64,000 nt of DNA from Malaciobacter molluscorum LMG 25693 (GCF_003544935.1 NZ_CP032098.1:806001-870000); one strand, 5' to 3'. Positions 24,117 to 33,660 are shown, numbered from the stretch's first letter. Notes: generated from the sequence alone by a model not told the origin. Translations and numbers: made by a program.

Positions 24117-26290
24117 TCTTCTTTTATTTTTATATTATTTAGTTCTTTAAATATTTTTGATGATGTAACTTCCACATCTTTTGCTTTTTCATTCAAAGAG
24201 TTGTTATCTTCTTTATTAGCATTTGCATCTACTAGTTTTTGTAGTTTATCTTCTAAAATATTATTTAAATTTTTAATTGTTTCGATATTATCAGTTTTTG
24301 GATTTTCTGTTTGTGCATAAGTATCTAACCAATCATTTAACGAGTTTTTACTTTGTACTTTCCATGATTTATAATTACCTAGTTTTGAATAAACTTCATT
24401 TTTCTTTTTAAGTATTTCAACTTTTACTTTTGCTGTATCATATACTAAATCTACATTAGATACACCCGCTCTTGCTTCTTCTAAAAAGCTTGCTTTTGAA
24501 GCAGCAGTTACAAGTGAATCTGACATACTTGCAATATATGAAGACATTTTTGAAATATCTTCTGCGACTTTTGCATTGTTTTGAGTAGCTATATCTAAGT
24601 TATTTACGGCATCATTAATTTGAATAATACCTTTTTCTTGCTCTCTTGATGCAACAGCAACACTATCTATCATTTCAATTGTACTTGAAATATGAGTATT
24701 AAGCTCTTTGTATCCTTCAATCATATTATCAGATATTGTTTTACCTTCAGTTGTTTTTAGTGTAGCATCTTCTACAAGTTCTTTAATCTCTTTAGCTGCT
24801 TGGGCACTTCTACTTGCAAGATTTCTAACTTCTTGTGCAACCACGGCAAAACCTTTTCCAGCTTCACCTGCTGTTGCTGCTTCAACTGCTGCATTTAGCG
24901 ATAAGATATTTGTTTGAAATGCAATTTGGTCAATAACTTCAATAGCTTCATTAATAGCCGTTACTTTTTCATTTATTTTTTCCATAGAAGAAGCAGTGGT
25001 ATTTGCTAAATCCATACCTTTTTTAGCTGAACCAGTTACATTTTGAGCAAGTTTTGACATATTTACTGTTGCTTCTGTATTGCCTTTGATATTTGCAGTA
25101 ATTTCTTCAAGTGCAGAGGCTGTCTCTTCTAAACTTGCAGCTTGTTCCGTTGATGAACTTGACAAATTATTTGAGGCTTTTGATAAAAGATGAGTGCTAT
25201 TACTTAATTGATCACCCGTATTCATAATCATCGCTAAAATTTCAGATGTATTATTACCAACTAGTTTTATTCCCGCAGCTAATGTTCCTAAATCCCCATA
25301 AATTCCATTATCATCAATTTTATAATCAAATTTAGATTCTGAATATTGTTTTAAAGTATCATTGATTTTATTAAGTGTTTCTCTTGTTGATAAAATCATT
25401 TTATTTAATTTATTTTTCAAATCTTCAACATATGGATTTGCAGCAGTTGATTTAACATCATAAACAAAGAAACCATTACTTGTTTTTTCTAGAATATCAT
25501 TTGCTTCTTCTATAACAATTTCATCTTTTTTCATCCCTTCTCTTACTTTATCCATATATTGATTAAATAAAGAGGCAACTTCACCAATTTCATCTTTTGA
25601 TTCAATTTCTAGTTTTATATTAGTATTATTTGAAGTAAGTAAATTTTTAAATCCAACTTTTAATTTATTTATTGGATTTGTAGCTTTTTTAACTACTATT
25701 AAAATAAGACCAATTGTTATCCATCCAAGTATTGTAGAAATTATTAATATTTCAACAACTAAATCAAAAACTCTAGAATCAGCATCATTAAGTGAAAAAG
25801 TTAAATCCATAACTCCTATAATATCACCTTTTTGTTGATTTGCATGGCACATCAAACACTCTTGAGTTGCAATCATTGGTTTTATCATTCTAAGATTATG
25901 TTGTTCTTTATTTTTTAGTTCAAGAATTTGAGATTTTTTAGTTTCAAATGATTTTAAAATATCTTTATCATTTGTAAACTTTGTCTCTGGTGCATATAAT
26001 TCAATTAAAGGTTGACTTTTTGCAACAACTAATTTTTTTACACCTTTTATTCCTCTTGCTTCTTCTTCTGCTTTTTGGATATGCTCTGGAACACCAGTAT
26101 TCATTGCATTTCTTAAGCTTTGAAAAATTGCAGTATTTAACATTTCAAGGTTTTCTTTTGTAACAGCAATAGAATCTTTTTTTACACTTTCTGTTGTAAA
26201 ATAAACAATCGTTAAACTGCTCATTGTCATAAGAATCAGTAAAGAAAATATTATTTTATTACTGATCTTTTTCATTACAATATCGAGCAT
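24113..26290 (-). CDS. methyl-accepting chemotaxis protein with periplasmic heme-c-type sensor domain
   Basis: 725 residues from ATG 26290, which has AAGGGG upstream (a TTG two codons earlier is possible). Membrane segments lie near 10-30 and 175-200. The periplasmic domain between them contains one CLMCH motif (Cys145, Cys148, His149), the covalent heme site, in the arrangement of DUF3365-type sensors (..KPMIATQECLMCH). A HAMP region follows and then a long signalling domain with the hairpin core IDQIAFQTNILSLNAAVEAA and GKGFAVVAQEVRNLA. There is no C-terminal CheR-binding pentapeptide. Such receptors sense redox, oxygen or NO. Convergent with the small helical gene and divergent from ruvA. 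Confidence 0.93.
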   Translation of the reverse strand: MLDIVMKKISNKIIFSLLILMTMSSLTIVYFTTESVKKDSIAVTKENLEMLNTAIFQSLRNAMNTGVPEHIQKAEEEARGIKGVKKLVVAKSQPLIELYAPETKFTNDKDILKSFETKKSQILELKNKEQHNLRMIKPMIATQECLMCHANQQKGDIIGVMDLTFSLNDADSRVFDLVVEILIISTILGWITIGLILIVVKKATNPINKLKVGFKNLLTSNNTNIKLEIESKDEIGEVASLFNQYMDKVREGMKKDEIVIEEANDILEKTSNGFFVYDVKSTAANPYVEDLKNKLNKMILSTRETLNKINDTLKQYSESKFDYKIDDNGIYGDLGTLAAGIKLVGNNTSEILAMIMNTGDQLSNSTHLLSKASNNLSSSSTEQAASLEETASALEEITANIKGNTEATVNMSKLAQNVTGSAKKGMDLANTTASSMEKINEKVTAINEAIEVIDQIAFQTNILSLNAAVEAATAGEAGKGFAVVAQEVRNLASRSAQAAKEIKELVEDATLKTTEGKTISDNMIEGYKELNTHISSTIEMIDSVAVASREQEKGIIQINDAVNNLDIATQNNAKVAEDISKMSSYIASMSDSLVTAASKASFLEEARAGVSNVDLVYDTAKVKVEILKKKNEVYSKLGNYKSWKVQSKNSLNDWLDTYAQTENPKTDNIETIKNLNNILEDKLQKLVDANANKEDNNSLNEKAKDVEVTSSKIFKELNNIKIKED

Positions 26291-26414
26291 CCCCAAGCCC
26301 CTTTTTTTTAAGTTTATTTATTATATAATGAAAAATATTTATAATAGATTATTGACACTGTAAAATATAATTTTTTTTTAAAATTGTTTAAAAATATAAC
26401 AAAAGAGTAAATTG

Positions 26415-26978
26415 ATGATTGTTGGAATAGAAGGTAAAATAGAGAAAAAAGAACCGACACTTTTACATTTAAATGTAAATGGACTTATTTATGAAGTTTT
26501 TGTTTCTATAAATTGTAGTTCAAAAATAACTAATAATGAAGTTAAACTTTTTACTACTCACATTATTAGGGAAGATGCACAAACTTTATATGGATTTTTA
26601 GATATAAATGAAAAAAAACTTTTTGATACTGTAATAAAAATAAATGGAGTTGGACCTAAAGTTGCATTAGCTATTTGTTCTACTTTTACTCCTTCTTCCT
26701 TTGCTCAAATTGTTAGTGCAAATGATGTTTCGATGTTAAAAAGAGTTCCAGGAATTGGTCCAAAAGGTGCAAGTAGAATATTAGTTGAATTATCTGGTTT
26801 TGTTGTAGATGCGGATGCAAGTGATGATAATACAAATGCAACTATTACACTTGAAGCTTCATTAGCATTAGAATCACTTGGATTTAAAAAAGATATAGTT
26901 GCAAAAATTTTAAAAACATGTACTTCTACAAATACAAGTGATCTTGTAAAAGAAGCATTAAAAAAATTACAAAAATAG
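26415..26978 (+). CDS. ruvA: Holliday junction branch-migration protein RuvA
   Basis: 187 residues (E. coli 203). The N-terminal OB domain MIVGIEGKI, the middle pair of helix-hairpin-helix motifs ([13 protein letters not shown] and [17 protein letters not shown]) and the C-terminal RuvB-binding domain ending in LVKEALKKL are all present. RuvA binds four-way junctions and loads RuvB. I use ATG 26415, one codon inside a possible TTG start, because the family begins MIVG. It heads a run of cell-wall genes, an order (ruvA, ddl, hydrolase, murF) also known from Campylobacter. Confidence 0.96.
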   Translation: MIVGIEGKIEKKEPTLLHLNVNGLIYEVFVSINCSSKITNNEVKLFTTHIIREDAQTLYGFLDINEKKLFDTVIKINGVGPKVALAICSTFTPSSFAQIVSANDVSMLKRVPGIGPKGASRILVELSGFVVDADASDDNTNATITLEASLALESLGFKKDIVAKILKTCTSTNTSDLVKEALKKLQK

Positions 26979-26992
26979 TTTAGGAGATTGGA

Positions 26993-28033
26993 TTGAAATT
27001 AGGTATAGTTTTTGGTGGAGTTTCATATGAACATGAAATCTCAATTGTTTCAGCAATAGCAATGAAAGATGTAATACATACGCAATTGGTTTATATATTT
27101 TTAGATCAAAATAGAGATTTTTATTTAATCCCAACTGATATAATAAAATCAAAACTTTTTAGTAGTGGTGAATATAAAAAGTGTGAAAAACTTACTCTAG
27201 AGAAAGGTGCTTTCTTTACTCAAAAAGCATTTTTATCTAAATCAAAAAAAATAGAAGCAGACTTATTATTAAATATGATGCATGGTGGCGATGGTGAAGA
27301 TGGAGTTATTGCATCACTTTTAGAATTTAATAATATAAAATATATAGGTCCAAGAAAAGAAGCTTGTAGTGTAAGTTTCAATAAGTTTTTAACAAAAGGT
27401 TATGCTTCAAGTGTAAATATTAAAACAATCGACTATAAATATTTTACAAAAAATGATGAAGTTAAAATTGATAATTTTCCTGTTATTATTAAACCAGTAA
27501 GACTAGGAAGTTCTATTGGAGTATCAATAGTAAAATCTGAAAAAGAGTTATCTTATGCTTTAGATGTAGCTTTTGAGTTTGATGATGCAATACTTGTTGA
27601 GCCTTTTATCTCTGGTATAAAAGAGTATAATTTAGCAGGTTGTAAAATAGATGGAGATTTTGAATTTTCTATTATAGAAGAACCTCAAAAAGCTGATTTT
27701 TTAGATTTTGATAAAAAGTATTTAGATTTTGCTAGAACAAGTACAGCTTTAAAAGCTGATATTTCAGATGAACTTGCAACAAAGATAAAAGATAGTTTTA
27801 AATCAATTTATAATACTTTATTTGATGGTGCATTAATTAGATGTGACTTTTTTGTAAAAGATAATGAAGTTTATTTAAATGAAATAAATCCAGTTCCTGG
27901 AAGTATGGCAAACTATCTATTTTCTGATTTTGATGGTGTTATTAAAAAATTATCAAATAACCTACCAAATACAAGAAATATTGTAATAAATTATGAATAT
28001 GTAAATAAAATACAAGCGAGCAAAGGTAAATAA
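26993..28033 (+). CDS. ddl: D-alanine--D-alanine ligase
   Basis: 346 residues with the ATP-grasp layout: N-terminal FGGVSYEHEISIVSA, central PVIIKPVRLGSSIGVS, and the magnesium-binding end CDFFVKDNEVYLNEINPVPGS (in parts). It joins two D-alanines for peptidoglycan. The start is TTG with TAGGAG six bases before it, 14 bases after ruvA. The following hydrolase gene starts on the very next base after the stop. Together with murF downstream and alr at 57 kb it supplies the D-Ala-D-Ala branch of the pathway. Confidence 0.96.
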   Translation: MKLGIVFGGVSYEHEISIVSAIAMKDVIHTQLVYIFLDQNRDFYLIPTDIIKSKLFSSGEYKKCEKLTLEKGAFFTQKAFLSKSKKIEADLLLNMMHGGDGEDGVIASLLEFNNIKYIGPRKEACSVSFNKFLTKGYASSVNIKTIDYKYFTKNDEVKIDNFPVIIKPVRLGSSIGVSIVKSEKELSYALDVAFEFDDAILVEPFISGIKEYNLAGCKIDGDFEFSIIEEPQKADFLDFDKKYLDFARTSTALKADISDELATKIKDSFKSIYNTLFDGALIRCDFFVKDNEVYLNEINPVPGSMANYLFSDFDGVIKKLSNNLPNTRNIVINYEYVNKIQASKGK

Positions 28034-28753
28034 TTGGCTGTAAAAAATATAGCAATTTTTGAAAAAGATTTTGATATTTCTTATGAGATTGTAAACCCAA
28101 CTGCAAAAAAAGATATAGTATTTTTGCATGGTTGGGGTAGCAATAAAAGTATAATGAAAAATGCGTTTTCAAATACTTTAAAAAATTTTAGACATATCTA
28201 TATTGATATGCCAGGATTTGGAAAAACTTCAAATGAATATGTTCTTCAAACAACTGATTATGTTATCATTATTGATAAATTCCTTCAAGCAATAGACTCA
28301 GTGCCAACTGCAATTGCTGGACACTCTTACGGAGGGAAAGTTGCAACTTTATTAAAACCTCAAAATCTTATACTTTTAAGTACGGCTGGAATTTTAGAAG
28401 AAAAAAGTTTAAAAGTGAAATTAAAAATATTTTTTGCAAAAATTTTAAATATGTTAGGTCTTAGAAATATTACAAAAACTTTCAGAAGTAAAGATGTTGA
28501 ATCTATGAATGAAAATATGTATGAAACTTTTAAAAATGTAGTAAATGAAGATTTCACTATCTATTTTAAAGAATTTAAAAATAATGCTCTAATTTTTTGG
28601 GGTGAAGAAGATACGGCAACTTCTTTGCAATCTGGTAAAAAAATATCACAATTAATAGAAAAATCAACTTTCAAATCATATAAAGGAGATCACTATTTCT
28701 TTTGTAAAAATGCAGAAGATATAGCAAAGTGTATAGAAGATGGAATACTTTAA
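28034..28753 (+). CDS. alpha/beta hydrolase of the ddl-murF block
   Basis: 239 residues with the classic fold order: oxyanion strand FLHGWGSN (30-37), nucleophile elbow AGHSYGG with Ser98, and a late GDHYFF histidine. The lid between them is helical. It starts with TTG immediately after ddl and overlaps murF by 14 bases, so it is tightly co-expressed with two cell-wall enzymes. A homologue at the same place is known in Campylobacter. The substrate is not known; an esterase acting on a cell-envelope compound is possible but unproven. Confidence 0.88.
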   Translation: MAVKNIAIFEKDFDISYEIVNPTAKKDIVFLHGWGSNKSIMKNAFSNTLKNFRHIYIDMPGFGKTSNEYVLQTTDYVIIIDKFLQAIDSVPTAIAGHSYGGKVATLLKPQNLILLSTAGILEEKSLKVKLKIFFAKILNMLGLRNITKTFRSKDVESMNENMYETFKNVVNEDFTIYFKEFKNNALIFWGEEDTATSLQSGKKISQLIEKSTFKSYKGDHYFFCKNAEDIAKCIEDGIL

Positions 28754-30176
28754 TTTATTTACTGAGATAATTTTTATTATGGCTTTAGGTTGGTATTTGA
28801 TTACTAACTTACAATGGTATAACTATAAGTTAGATAGAGTTGTCTTAAAACATCATAAACAAGAATGGCACTTCACTTATTTTGTATTTCCAATTTTAAT
28901 ATTTTATTTGTTAGAGCCTATTGCTTTTGATATTTTCTTTTATGTATTTTATGCAGGATTATTTTATTTTTGGAATAAAAGACTTGATAGACCTTTAGTT
29001 TTGACTTCTAGAGTAAAAAGATTTTTAGCAATTTTACTTTTTATTACTTTTGCTATACAAGCACTTTGTTTAGCAAGTGAAAGTTGTTCATTTTCACCTA
29101 TATTTATTCCTTTAATTTTAGCATATGTAATCTCTATGATATTAGAAAAACTATTTTTTATCTCTTTTAAGAATCAAGGTAAAAAACGTGTACAAAGTAT
29201 GAAAGATTTAAAAATAGTTGCAATTACTGCTTCATATGGTAAAACTTCTATGAAAAACTATTTATATCAAGTGCTTAGACACAAATTTATAACTTATAAA
29301 ACTCCAAGATCAGTAAATACTATTGCTGGAATAGTTTTAGATGTAAATAGAGATTTACCAGCAAATACACAAGTTTATATAGTTGAAGCTGGAGCAAGAC
29401 AAGAGGGTGATATTTTAGAAATAACTGAATTTCTTGAACCTCAATATTGTGTAATAGGAAGTGTTGGGGAACAACATATTGAATATTTTAAAACTTTAGA
29501 AAATATTATAAGAACTAAATCAGAGCTTTTACAATCACCTAGAATGAAAAAAGGTTTTGTACATGAAAGTGTACCATTACAAGCACATCCATCAATTATA
29601 AGATTTCCAGATAACTTAAATATAACACATAGCACTCTTAATGGGATATGGTTTGATGTCCAAATAAATGGTCAAATAGAACATTTTCATGCACCATTAT
29701 TGGGAAGTTTTAATGCAATAAACCTTACAGCAGTTATTCATGTAGCTTTAGAATTAGGTATGAGTTTGGATGAAATTAAAGTAGCTTTTGAAAAACTAGA
29801 ATCAGTTCCTCATAGACTACAACTAATAAAAGCTGGTGGAAAAGTAATAGTAGATGATAGTTTCAATGGAAATCTAGAAGGAATGCTTGAAGCTGTAAAT
29901 ATCTGTTCTAGTTATGAAGGTAGAAAAATAATAGTTACTCCAGGATTAGTTGAATCAACTGATTCTGCAAATATACTTTTAGCAAAAGAGATTAATAAAC
30001 ATTTTGATATTGCAATTATTACAGGAAAATTAAATTCACATTTATTAAGTGATAATATAGATAAAGAGAAAGTTATTATTTTAAAAGATAAATCAATTTT
30101 AGAAGATACTTTAGCTAAACAGACTAGAACAGGAGATTTAATTCTTTTTGCAAATGATGCACCAAATTTTATTTAA
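28740..30176 (+). CDS. murF: UDP-N-acetylmuramoyl-tripeptide--D-alanyl-D-alanine ligase with membrane N-terminus
   Basis: 478 residues. The first ~140 contain four to five hydrophobic segments, an addition found in Campylobacterota MurF and absent from E. coli (452 residues, soluble). The Mur ligase core follows: P-loop TASYGKTS at 163-170, the EAGARQEGDI and GEQHIEYF motifs, and the C-terminal domain with VIVDDSFNGNLEGM. It adds D-Ala-D-Ala to the UDP-MurNAc-tripeptide. The ATG lies inside the hydrolase gene. A 63-base direct repeat begins right at its stop codon. Confidence 0.93.
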   Translation: MEYFNLFTEIIFIMALGWYLITNLQWYNYKLDRVVLKHHKQEWHFTYFVFPILIFYLLEPIAFDIFFYVFYAGLFYFWNKRLDRPLVLTSRVKRFLAILLFITFAIQALCLASESCSFSPIFIPLILAYVISMILEKLFFISFKNQGKKRVQSMKDLKIVAITASYGKTSMKNYLYQVLRHKFITYKTPRSVNTIAGIVLDVNRDLPANTQVYIVEAGARQEGDILEITEFLEPQYCVIGSVGEQHIEYFKTLENIIRTKSELLQSPRMKKGFVHESVPLQAHPSIIRFPDNLNITHSTLNGIWFDVQINGQIEHFHAPLLGSFNAINLTAVIHVALELGMSLDEIKVAFEKLESVPHRLQLIKAGGKVIVDDSFNGNLEGMLEAVNICSSYEGRKIIVTPGLVESTDSANILLAKEINKHFDIAIITGKLNSHLLSDNIDKEKVIILKDKSILEDTLAKQTRTGDLILFANDAPNFI

Positions 30177-30239
30177 TTTTATAAATCCTGCTAAAAGTAG
30201 AGTGATAAGATAAAGGTCCCTTCAAAACTGGGACAGTTT
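30177..30239 (+). repeat. 63-bp direct repeat, copy 1
   Basis: Identical over 63 bases to 30291-30353. It holds a small dyad GTCCC / GGGAC with a 9-base loop. The two copies and a 51-base spacer fill most of the murF-HIT gap. No open frame. Confidence 0.95.
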
Positions 30240-30246
30240 ATAATAA

Positions 30247-30268
30247 AAAACAACTCGTTGTTTTCTTT
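30247..30268 (+). terminator. hairpin between the two 63-bp repeats, possible murF terminator
   Basis: AAAACAA and TTGTTTT arms around CTCG, followed by CTTT. It is the only terminator-like structure after murF. Confidence 0.5.
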
Positions 30269-30290
30269 AGAGTTTGCTACTTTAAGGATT

Positions 30291-30353
30291 TTTTATAAAT
30301 CCTGCTAAAAGTAGAGTGATAAGATAAAGGTCCCTTCAAAACTGGGACAGTTT
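30291..30353 (+). repeat. 63-bp direct repeat, copy 2
   Basis: Perfect second copy ending 15 bases before the HIT gene ATG, so it lies in that gene's leader or promoter. Its left end can pair with the sequence just upstream (CTACTTTAAGGATTT against AAATCCTGCTAAAAGTAG, imperfect). Confidence 0.95.
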
Positions 30354-30368
30354 TTAAGGATAGAAAAA

Positions 30369-30857
30369 ATGGAACATTTATACGCACCTTGGCGATATTC
30401 ATATGTTACAGATGAAAAAATAGATGGATGTATTTTTTGCCATATTTCAAAAAATGTTGAGGAAGAAAAATATCAAGTTCTTTTTCATGATGAGTTATGT
30501 TATGTAGTGATGAATAAATTTCCTTATTCTCCTGGCCATTTGATGGTAATACCACATTTTCATACAGATAAAATAGAAGAACTTTCTGATGATATATGGG
30601 CAAGAATGAGCATAAGAATAAGACAATCAGTAAAACTATTAAAAGATATTATGCCTTGTGAAGGTGTAAATATTGGTATGAATTTAGGTAAAACAGCAGG
30701 AGCAGGAATAGCTCAACATGTACACTATCATGCTTTACCAAGATGGGCTGGTGATACAAATTTTATTTCAACTATTGCAGGAAATAGAGTATATCCAGCT
30801 GATTTTGATGAGATATTTATAAAGCTTAAAAAACAAGCTTCTAATTATTTTCTTTAA
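30369..30857 (+). CDS. HIT-family nucleotide hydrolase/transferase
   Basis: 162 residues with the histidine triad QHVHYHALPRW (His117, His119, His121) and the upstream NIGMNLGKTAGAGI block. A CIFC pair at 21-24 may bind zinc with a later histidine. Bacterial proteins of this form (Ap4A phosphorylase-like) act on dinucleoside polyphosphates or nucleotide amidates in the cytoplasm. AAGGA lies ten bases before the ATG. It is monocistronic by layout, with the copy-2 repeat directly in front. Confidence 0.92.
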   Translation: MEHLYAPWRYSYVTDEKIDGCIFCHISKNVEEEKYQVLFHDELCYVVMNKFPYSPGHLMVIPHFHTDKIEELSDDIWARMSIRIRQSVKLLKDIMPCEGVNIGMNLGKTAGAGIAQHVHYHALPRWAGDTNFISTIAGNRVYPADFDEIFIKLKKQASNYFL

Positions 30858-30917
30858 TATATAAGAAAATTCTTTATAATTGATGAAATTATTATGAATA
30901 TAAAAGCAGTTTAAAAT

Positions 30918-31397
30918 ATGATTAAAATTTTAATATTATTTTTATTATTAATACACTCAACAAATCTTTTTGCTCAAGTAGATTTAGTAAAAGTTATTAA
31001 ATCAAAAAATCTTATGTATTTAATGGATGGAAAAAAAATTATAAAAACATATAAAGTTTCACTTGGAGCTAATCCTAAAGGTCATAAGGAAAAAGAGGGG
31101 GATGAAAAAACTCCAGAAGGAACTTATATATTAGATTATGTGAAAAGTAATTCTTCTTTTTATAAAGCGATGCATATTTCATATCCAAATAAAAAAGATA
31201 AAATAAATGCGAAAAAGAGAGGTGTTAGTCCAGGTGGATTTATAATGGTTCATGGACAAAAAAATGGATTTTCATTTTTTTCATTTATATCACAAAATTT
31301 TAACTGGACTAATGGTTGTATTGCAATAACAAATAAGCAAATGGATGAATTTTTGTCTTTAGTTAAAGTGGGAACTAAAATAAATATTGTTTATTAA
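30918..31397 (+). CDS. exported L,D-transpeptidase (YkuD domain)
   Basis: 159 residues: signal peptide to about residue 19 (ending LFAQ), then a YkuD catalytic domain. The active-site pattern is MVHGQ (His112) and NWTNGCIAI (Cys134), matching HG..S/T-x-GC-I. The TPEGTY motif is also typical. The enzyme acts in the periplasm, either cross-linking peptidoglycan 3-3 or trimming peptide stems; in Campylobacterota related proteins shape the cell. A hairpin follows the stop and separates it from the convergent small gene. Confidence 0.92.
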   Translation: MIKILILFLLLIHSTNLFAQVDLVKVIKSKNLMYLMDGKKIIKTYKVSLGANPKGHKEKEGDEKTPEGTYILDYVKSNSSFYKAMHISYPNKKDKINAKKRGVSPGGFIMVHGQKNGFSFFSFISQNFNWTNGCIAITNKQMDEFLSLVKVGTKINIVY

Positions 31398-31401
31398 TTG
31401 A

Positions 31402-31423
31402 AAAAGAAGAGTTTTTACTCTTC
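31402..31423. terminator. bidirectional terminator hairpin
   Basis: Arms GAAGAGT and ACTCTTC with a TTTT loop, preceded by five A (T run for the minus strand), between two convergent genes. Confidence 0.75.
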
Positions 31424-31690
31424 CATATTTTCTTGACTCTCTTCAAGTAGTTTTTCTATTTTTTCATAAACTTCTTCAGCTTGCTTATCATCCATTTTAT
31501 TTTCATTTATAGCTTGTACAATATTTTGAAGTTCTACTAAGAAATCTTCCATCTCTTTTACTTCTTCTTTATTGTCATCTGTTTGCTCACCTTTTTCTAT
31601 TATTTCGTGTAAGTCATCAATATAAGCTTCAACTTCTGGTATCATAACTGTTTGAACTACTTCTAATAAGTCTTCTTTTATTTGGCTCAT
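31415..31690 (-). CDS. small acidic coiled-coil protein of unknown function
   Basis: 91 residues, strongly acidic (many Glu and Asp), almost certainly all-helical with coiled-coil heptads, no cysteine, no membrane segment. The product begins MSQIKEDLLEVVQTVM and ends ESQENMEE. The gene stands alone between terminator and an A+T-rich gap. I do not recognise the family; its clean codon use and hairpin at the end support a real gene. Confidence 0.65.
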   Translation of the reverse strand: MSQIKEDLLEVVQTVMIPEVEAYIDDLHEIIEKGEQTDDNKEEVKEMEDFLVELQNIVQAINENKMDDKQAEEVYEKIEKLLEESQENMEE

Positions 31691-31854
31691 TTATATTCCT
31701 AATTTTTTTCTTGATTATATAAAAGATACTCTTAATGTTACTGATTTATAAATAAGTAAATAAAAATATTTCTATATACGATTATTATTTTTGTTATTCA
31801 CAATTTTTTAGTATGATACATATTATTAATAATATAGTTTGTAAAGGATACTTT

Positions 31855-33099
31855 ATGAAAAAAGATATAGTAATAATTGGTGGAGGAATAGTTGGACTTA
31901 ATTGTGCATATTTTTTACAAAAAGCTGGAAGACAAGTTACAATAATAGATGAAAATGATATTACAAACTCTACATCATTTGGAAATGCTGGTTTATTATC
32001 TTCTTATGATAAAACACCTTTAAGTTATCCTGGTGTAGTTACAAATACACTAAAACTTATGTTAAAAGGGCAATCTCCTGTTATATTACATCCAACTACT
32101 GATTTGAAAATATATAATTGGCTTACTAAGTTTATATTAAGTGCAAATGAAAAAAGATGTAAAAAAACTATGATGTTATTTGAAAAATTTGGTGAAATAT
32201 CTTTGCAGTTTTATGAAAAAATGATTAAAGAAGACAATTTGGATTTTGATTATCATAGAGATGGAATGTTATCTGTATTTACAGAAGATAAAAGTTATGA
32301 AGATAAGTTAAAAAAATATAATATTTCAGATGATGATAGATTTGAAATATTAAATCACTTACAAATTAAAGAATACGTACCTACAATCACATCAAAAGCA
32401 AAAGGTGCAATACTATTCAAAAAGAATGCTCATTTTGATTCTAGACGTGTTATGAGTGAATTAAAACGACATTTAGAAGAGATTGGAGTTGAGTTTATAC
32501 TAAATGAAAGAGTAGAGCAGTTAGATATAAAAAATGATAAAATAAAATATATAATAACATCAAGTGGAAATCTGTACAAAGCAGAACATACTATCATGTC
32601 AACAGGTTATCAAACATTACTAGCAAGGCAGTGTAACAAAGAGTTAGTTATGACCCCTGCAAAAGGATATAGTATTACTTTTGATATGCCAATAGAACTT
32701 AAACCAAAAACTTCTACACTATTTAATGATTTGTTTATTGTAATGACTCCAAGAAGAGATAATGTAAGATTAACATCAAAATTAGAAATTGGTAGCACAG
32801 ACCCAAAAGTAATACAAAAACAAATAGATAGTATAAAAAACAACTTTTTTGCATACAATGAATCTTTTGATATGAAAAATGAAGTTACATGGACAGGCTT
32901 TAGACCTCTAACACCAAATGATATACCACTAATAGGAAAAGATGAAAAGATATCAAATTTAACTTATGCTATGGGACTTGGATGGCTTGGAATGACCTTT
33001 GCTCCTGCAATTGGCTCTATTATTAGTGATTTAGTAGCAAATGATAAAACAAATGCACAAAGTGATGGAATATTAATGTTCTCTGGATTTTATCAGTAA
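31855..33099 (+). CDS. dadA: D-amino acid dehydrogenase-like FAD oxidoreductase (DadA family)
   Basis: 414 residues from ATG 31855, which has AAAGGA upstream; an in-frame ATG 14 codons earlier is less likely. The FAD-binding GGGIVGLNCAYFLQKAG motif starts at residue 8, and the C-terminal GLGWLGMTFAPAIGSIISDL matches the DadA subgroup. Such enzymes oxidise D-amino acids (mainly D-Ala) to keto acids and feed electrons to the respiratory chain at the membrane. D-Ala is also made by alr in this window, so it could recycle cell-wall D-Ala. Glycine oxidase or proline-related substrates cannot be ruled out. Confidence 0.85.
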   Translation: MKKDIVIIGGGIVGLNCAYFLQKAGRQVTIIDENDITNSTSFGNAGLLSSYDKTPLSYPGVVTNTLKLMLKGQSPVILHPTTDLKIYNWLTKFILSANEKRCKKTMMLFEKFGEISLQFYEKMIKEDNLDFDYHRDGMLSVFTEDKSYEDKLKKYNISDDDRFEILNHLQIKEYVPTITSKAKGAILFKKNAHFDSRRVMSELKRHLEEIGVEFILNERVEQLDIKNDKIKYIITSSGNLYKAEHTIMSTGYQTLLARQCNKELVMTPAKGYSITFDMPIELKPKTSTLFNDLFIVMTPRRDNVRLTSKLEIGSTDPKVIQKQIDSIKNNFFAYNESFDMKNEVTWTGFRPLTPNDIPLIGKDEKISNLTYAMGLGWLGMTFAPAIGSIISDLVANDKTNAQSDGILMFSGFYQ

Positions 33100-33159
33100 G
33101 AAGTAAGTTTAATATTCTAACTTTATAAATTAAAACTAATTATTTATATTAGAAGTATA

Positions 33160-33187
33160 TTTAGATAATCAAAAATGATTATCTAAA
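33160..33187. terminator. perfect 12-bp hairpin between convergent genes
   Basis: Arms TTTAGATAATCA and TGATTATCTAAA with an AAAA loop, located 60 bases after dadA and covering the stop codon of the convergent small gene. Confidence 0.7.
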
Positions 33188-33599
33188 ATACAAAAGCTAT
33201 ATCTTTAAGACTTAGTTGATACATAGTAACTTTAACACCATCAGAATCGACTATATTATATATAATAGTATATTCATCTGCATTTTCAATGTCTGGATTG
33301 CTTTTTGCAAACTCTTCAAATTTTTTGTTATCTATTATTGAATAGATAAATTGTGCTTTTTCTTTAAACTTATCATTATTAATATATAAATCAAATATTT
33401 GTTTGTGTTCTACATTGTCATATTTATTTACAAAGTTTTTATTATATAACTCTTCAACTAAATCTGATTTATTGAAATTTTTTGTGTTATATACATAATA
33501 ATCTTTGTGTAAAAGTTCATTTAGATTTTCAGTAATTAAAAAGTGATTATATTTTTTATAATTATCTTCATTTGAAATTTCACTAATATATTCAATCAT
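33183..33599 (-). CDS. hypothetical soluble protein
   Basis: 138 residues, no signal peptide, membrane segment or cysteine motif. It starts MIEYISEISNEDNYKKYN with AAAGGAG before the ATG and mixes charged helices with a few strands near the end (YTIIYNIVDS, VTMYQLSL). No family recognised. It is divergent from the ribosomal operon, with about 295 bases between them that hold two related dyads and the operon promoter. Confidence 0.6.
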   Translation of the reverse strand: MIEYISEISNEDNYKKYNHFLITENLNELLHKDYYVYNTKNFNKSDLVEELYNKNFVNKYDNVEHKQIFDLYINNDKFKEKAQFIYSIIDNKKFEEFAKSNPDIENADEYTIIYNIVDSDGVKVTMYQLSLKDIAFVF

Positions 33600-33660
33600 A
33601 TTACTCCTTTGATTTATAAAAGTTTATTCAAATTTTACTTTTATATATATAAATAGAGTT

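Noticed and set aside
30177-30353. Two repeats with a spacer looked like a minimal CRISPR array
   Set aside because: The repeat is 63 bases with a 51-base spacer and only two copies, with no cas gene nearby; this does not fit known arrays.
31415-31690. Small acidic gene considered as an antitoxin
   Set aside because: No partner toxin gene overlaps or adjoins it; left as unknown.
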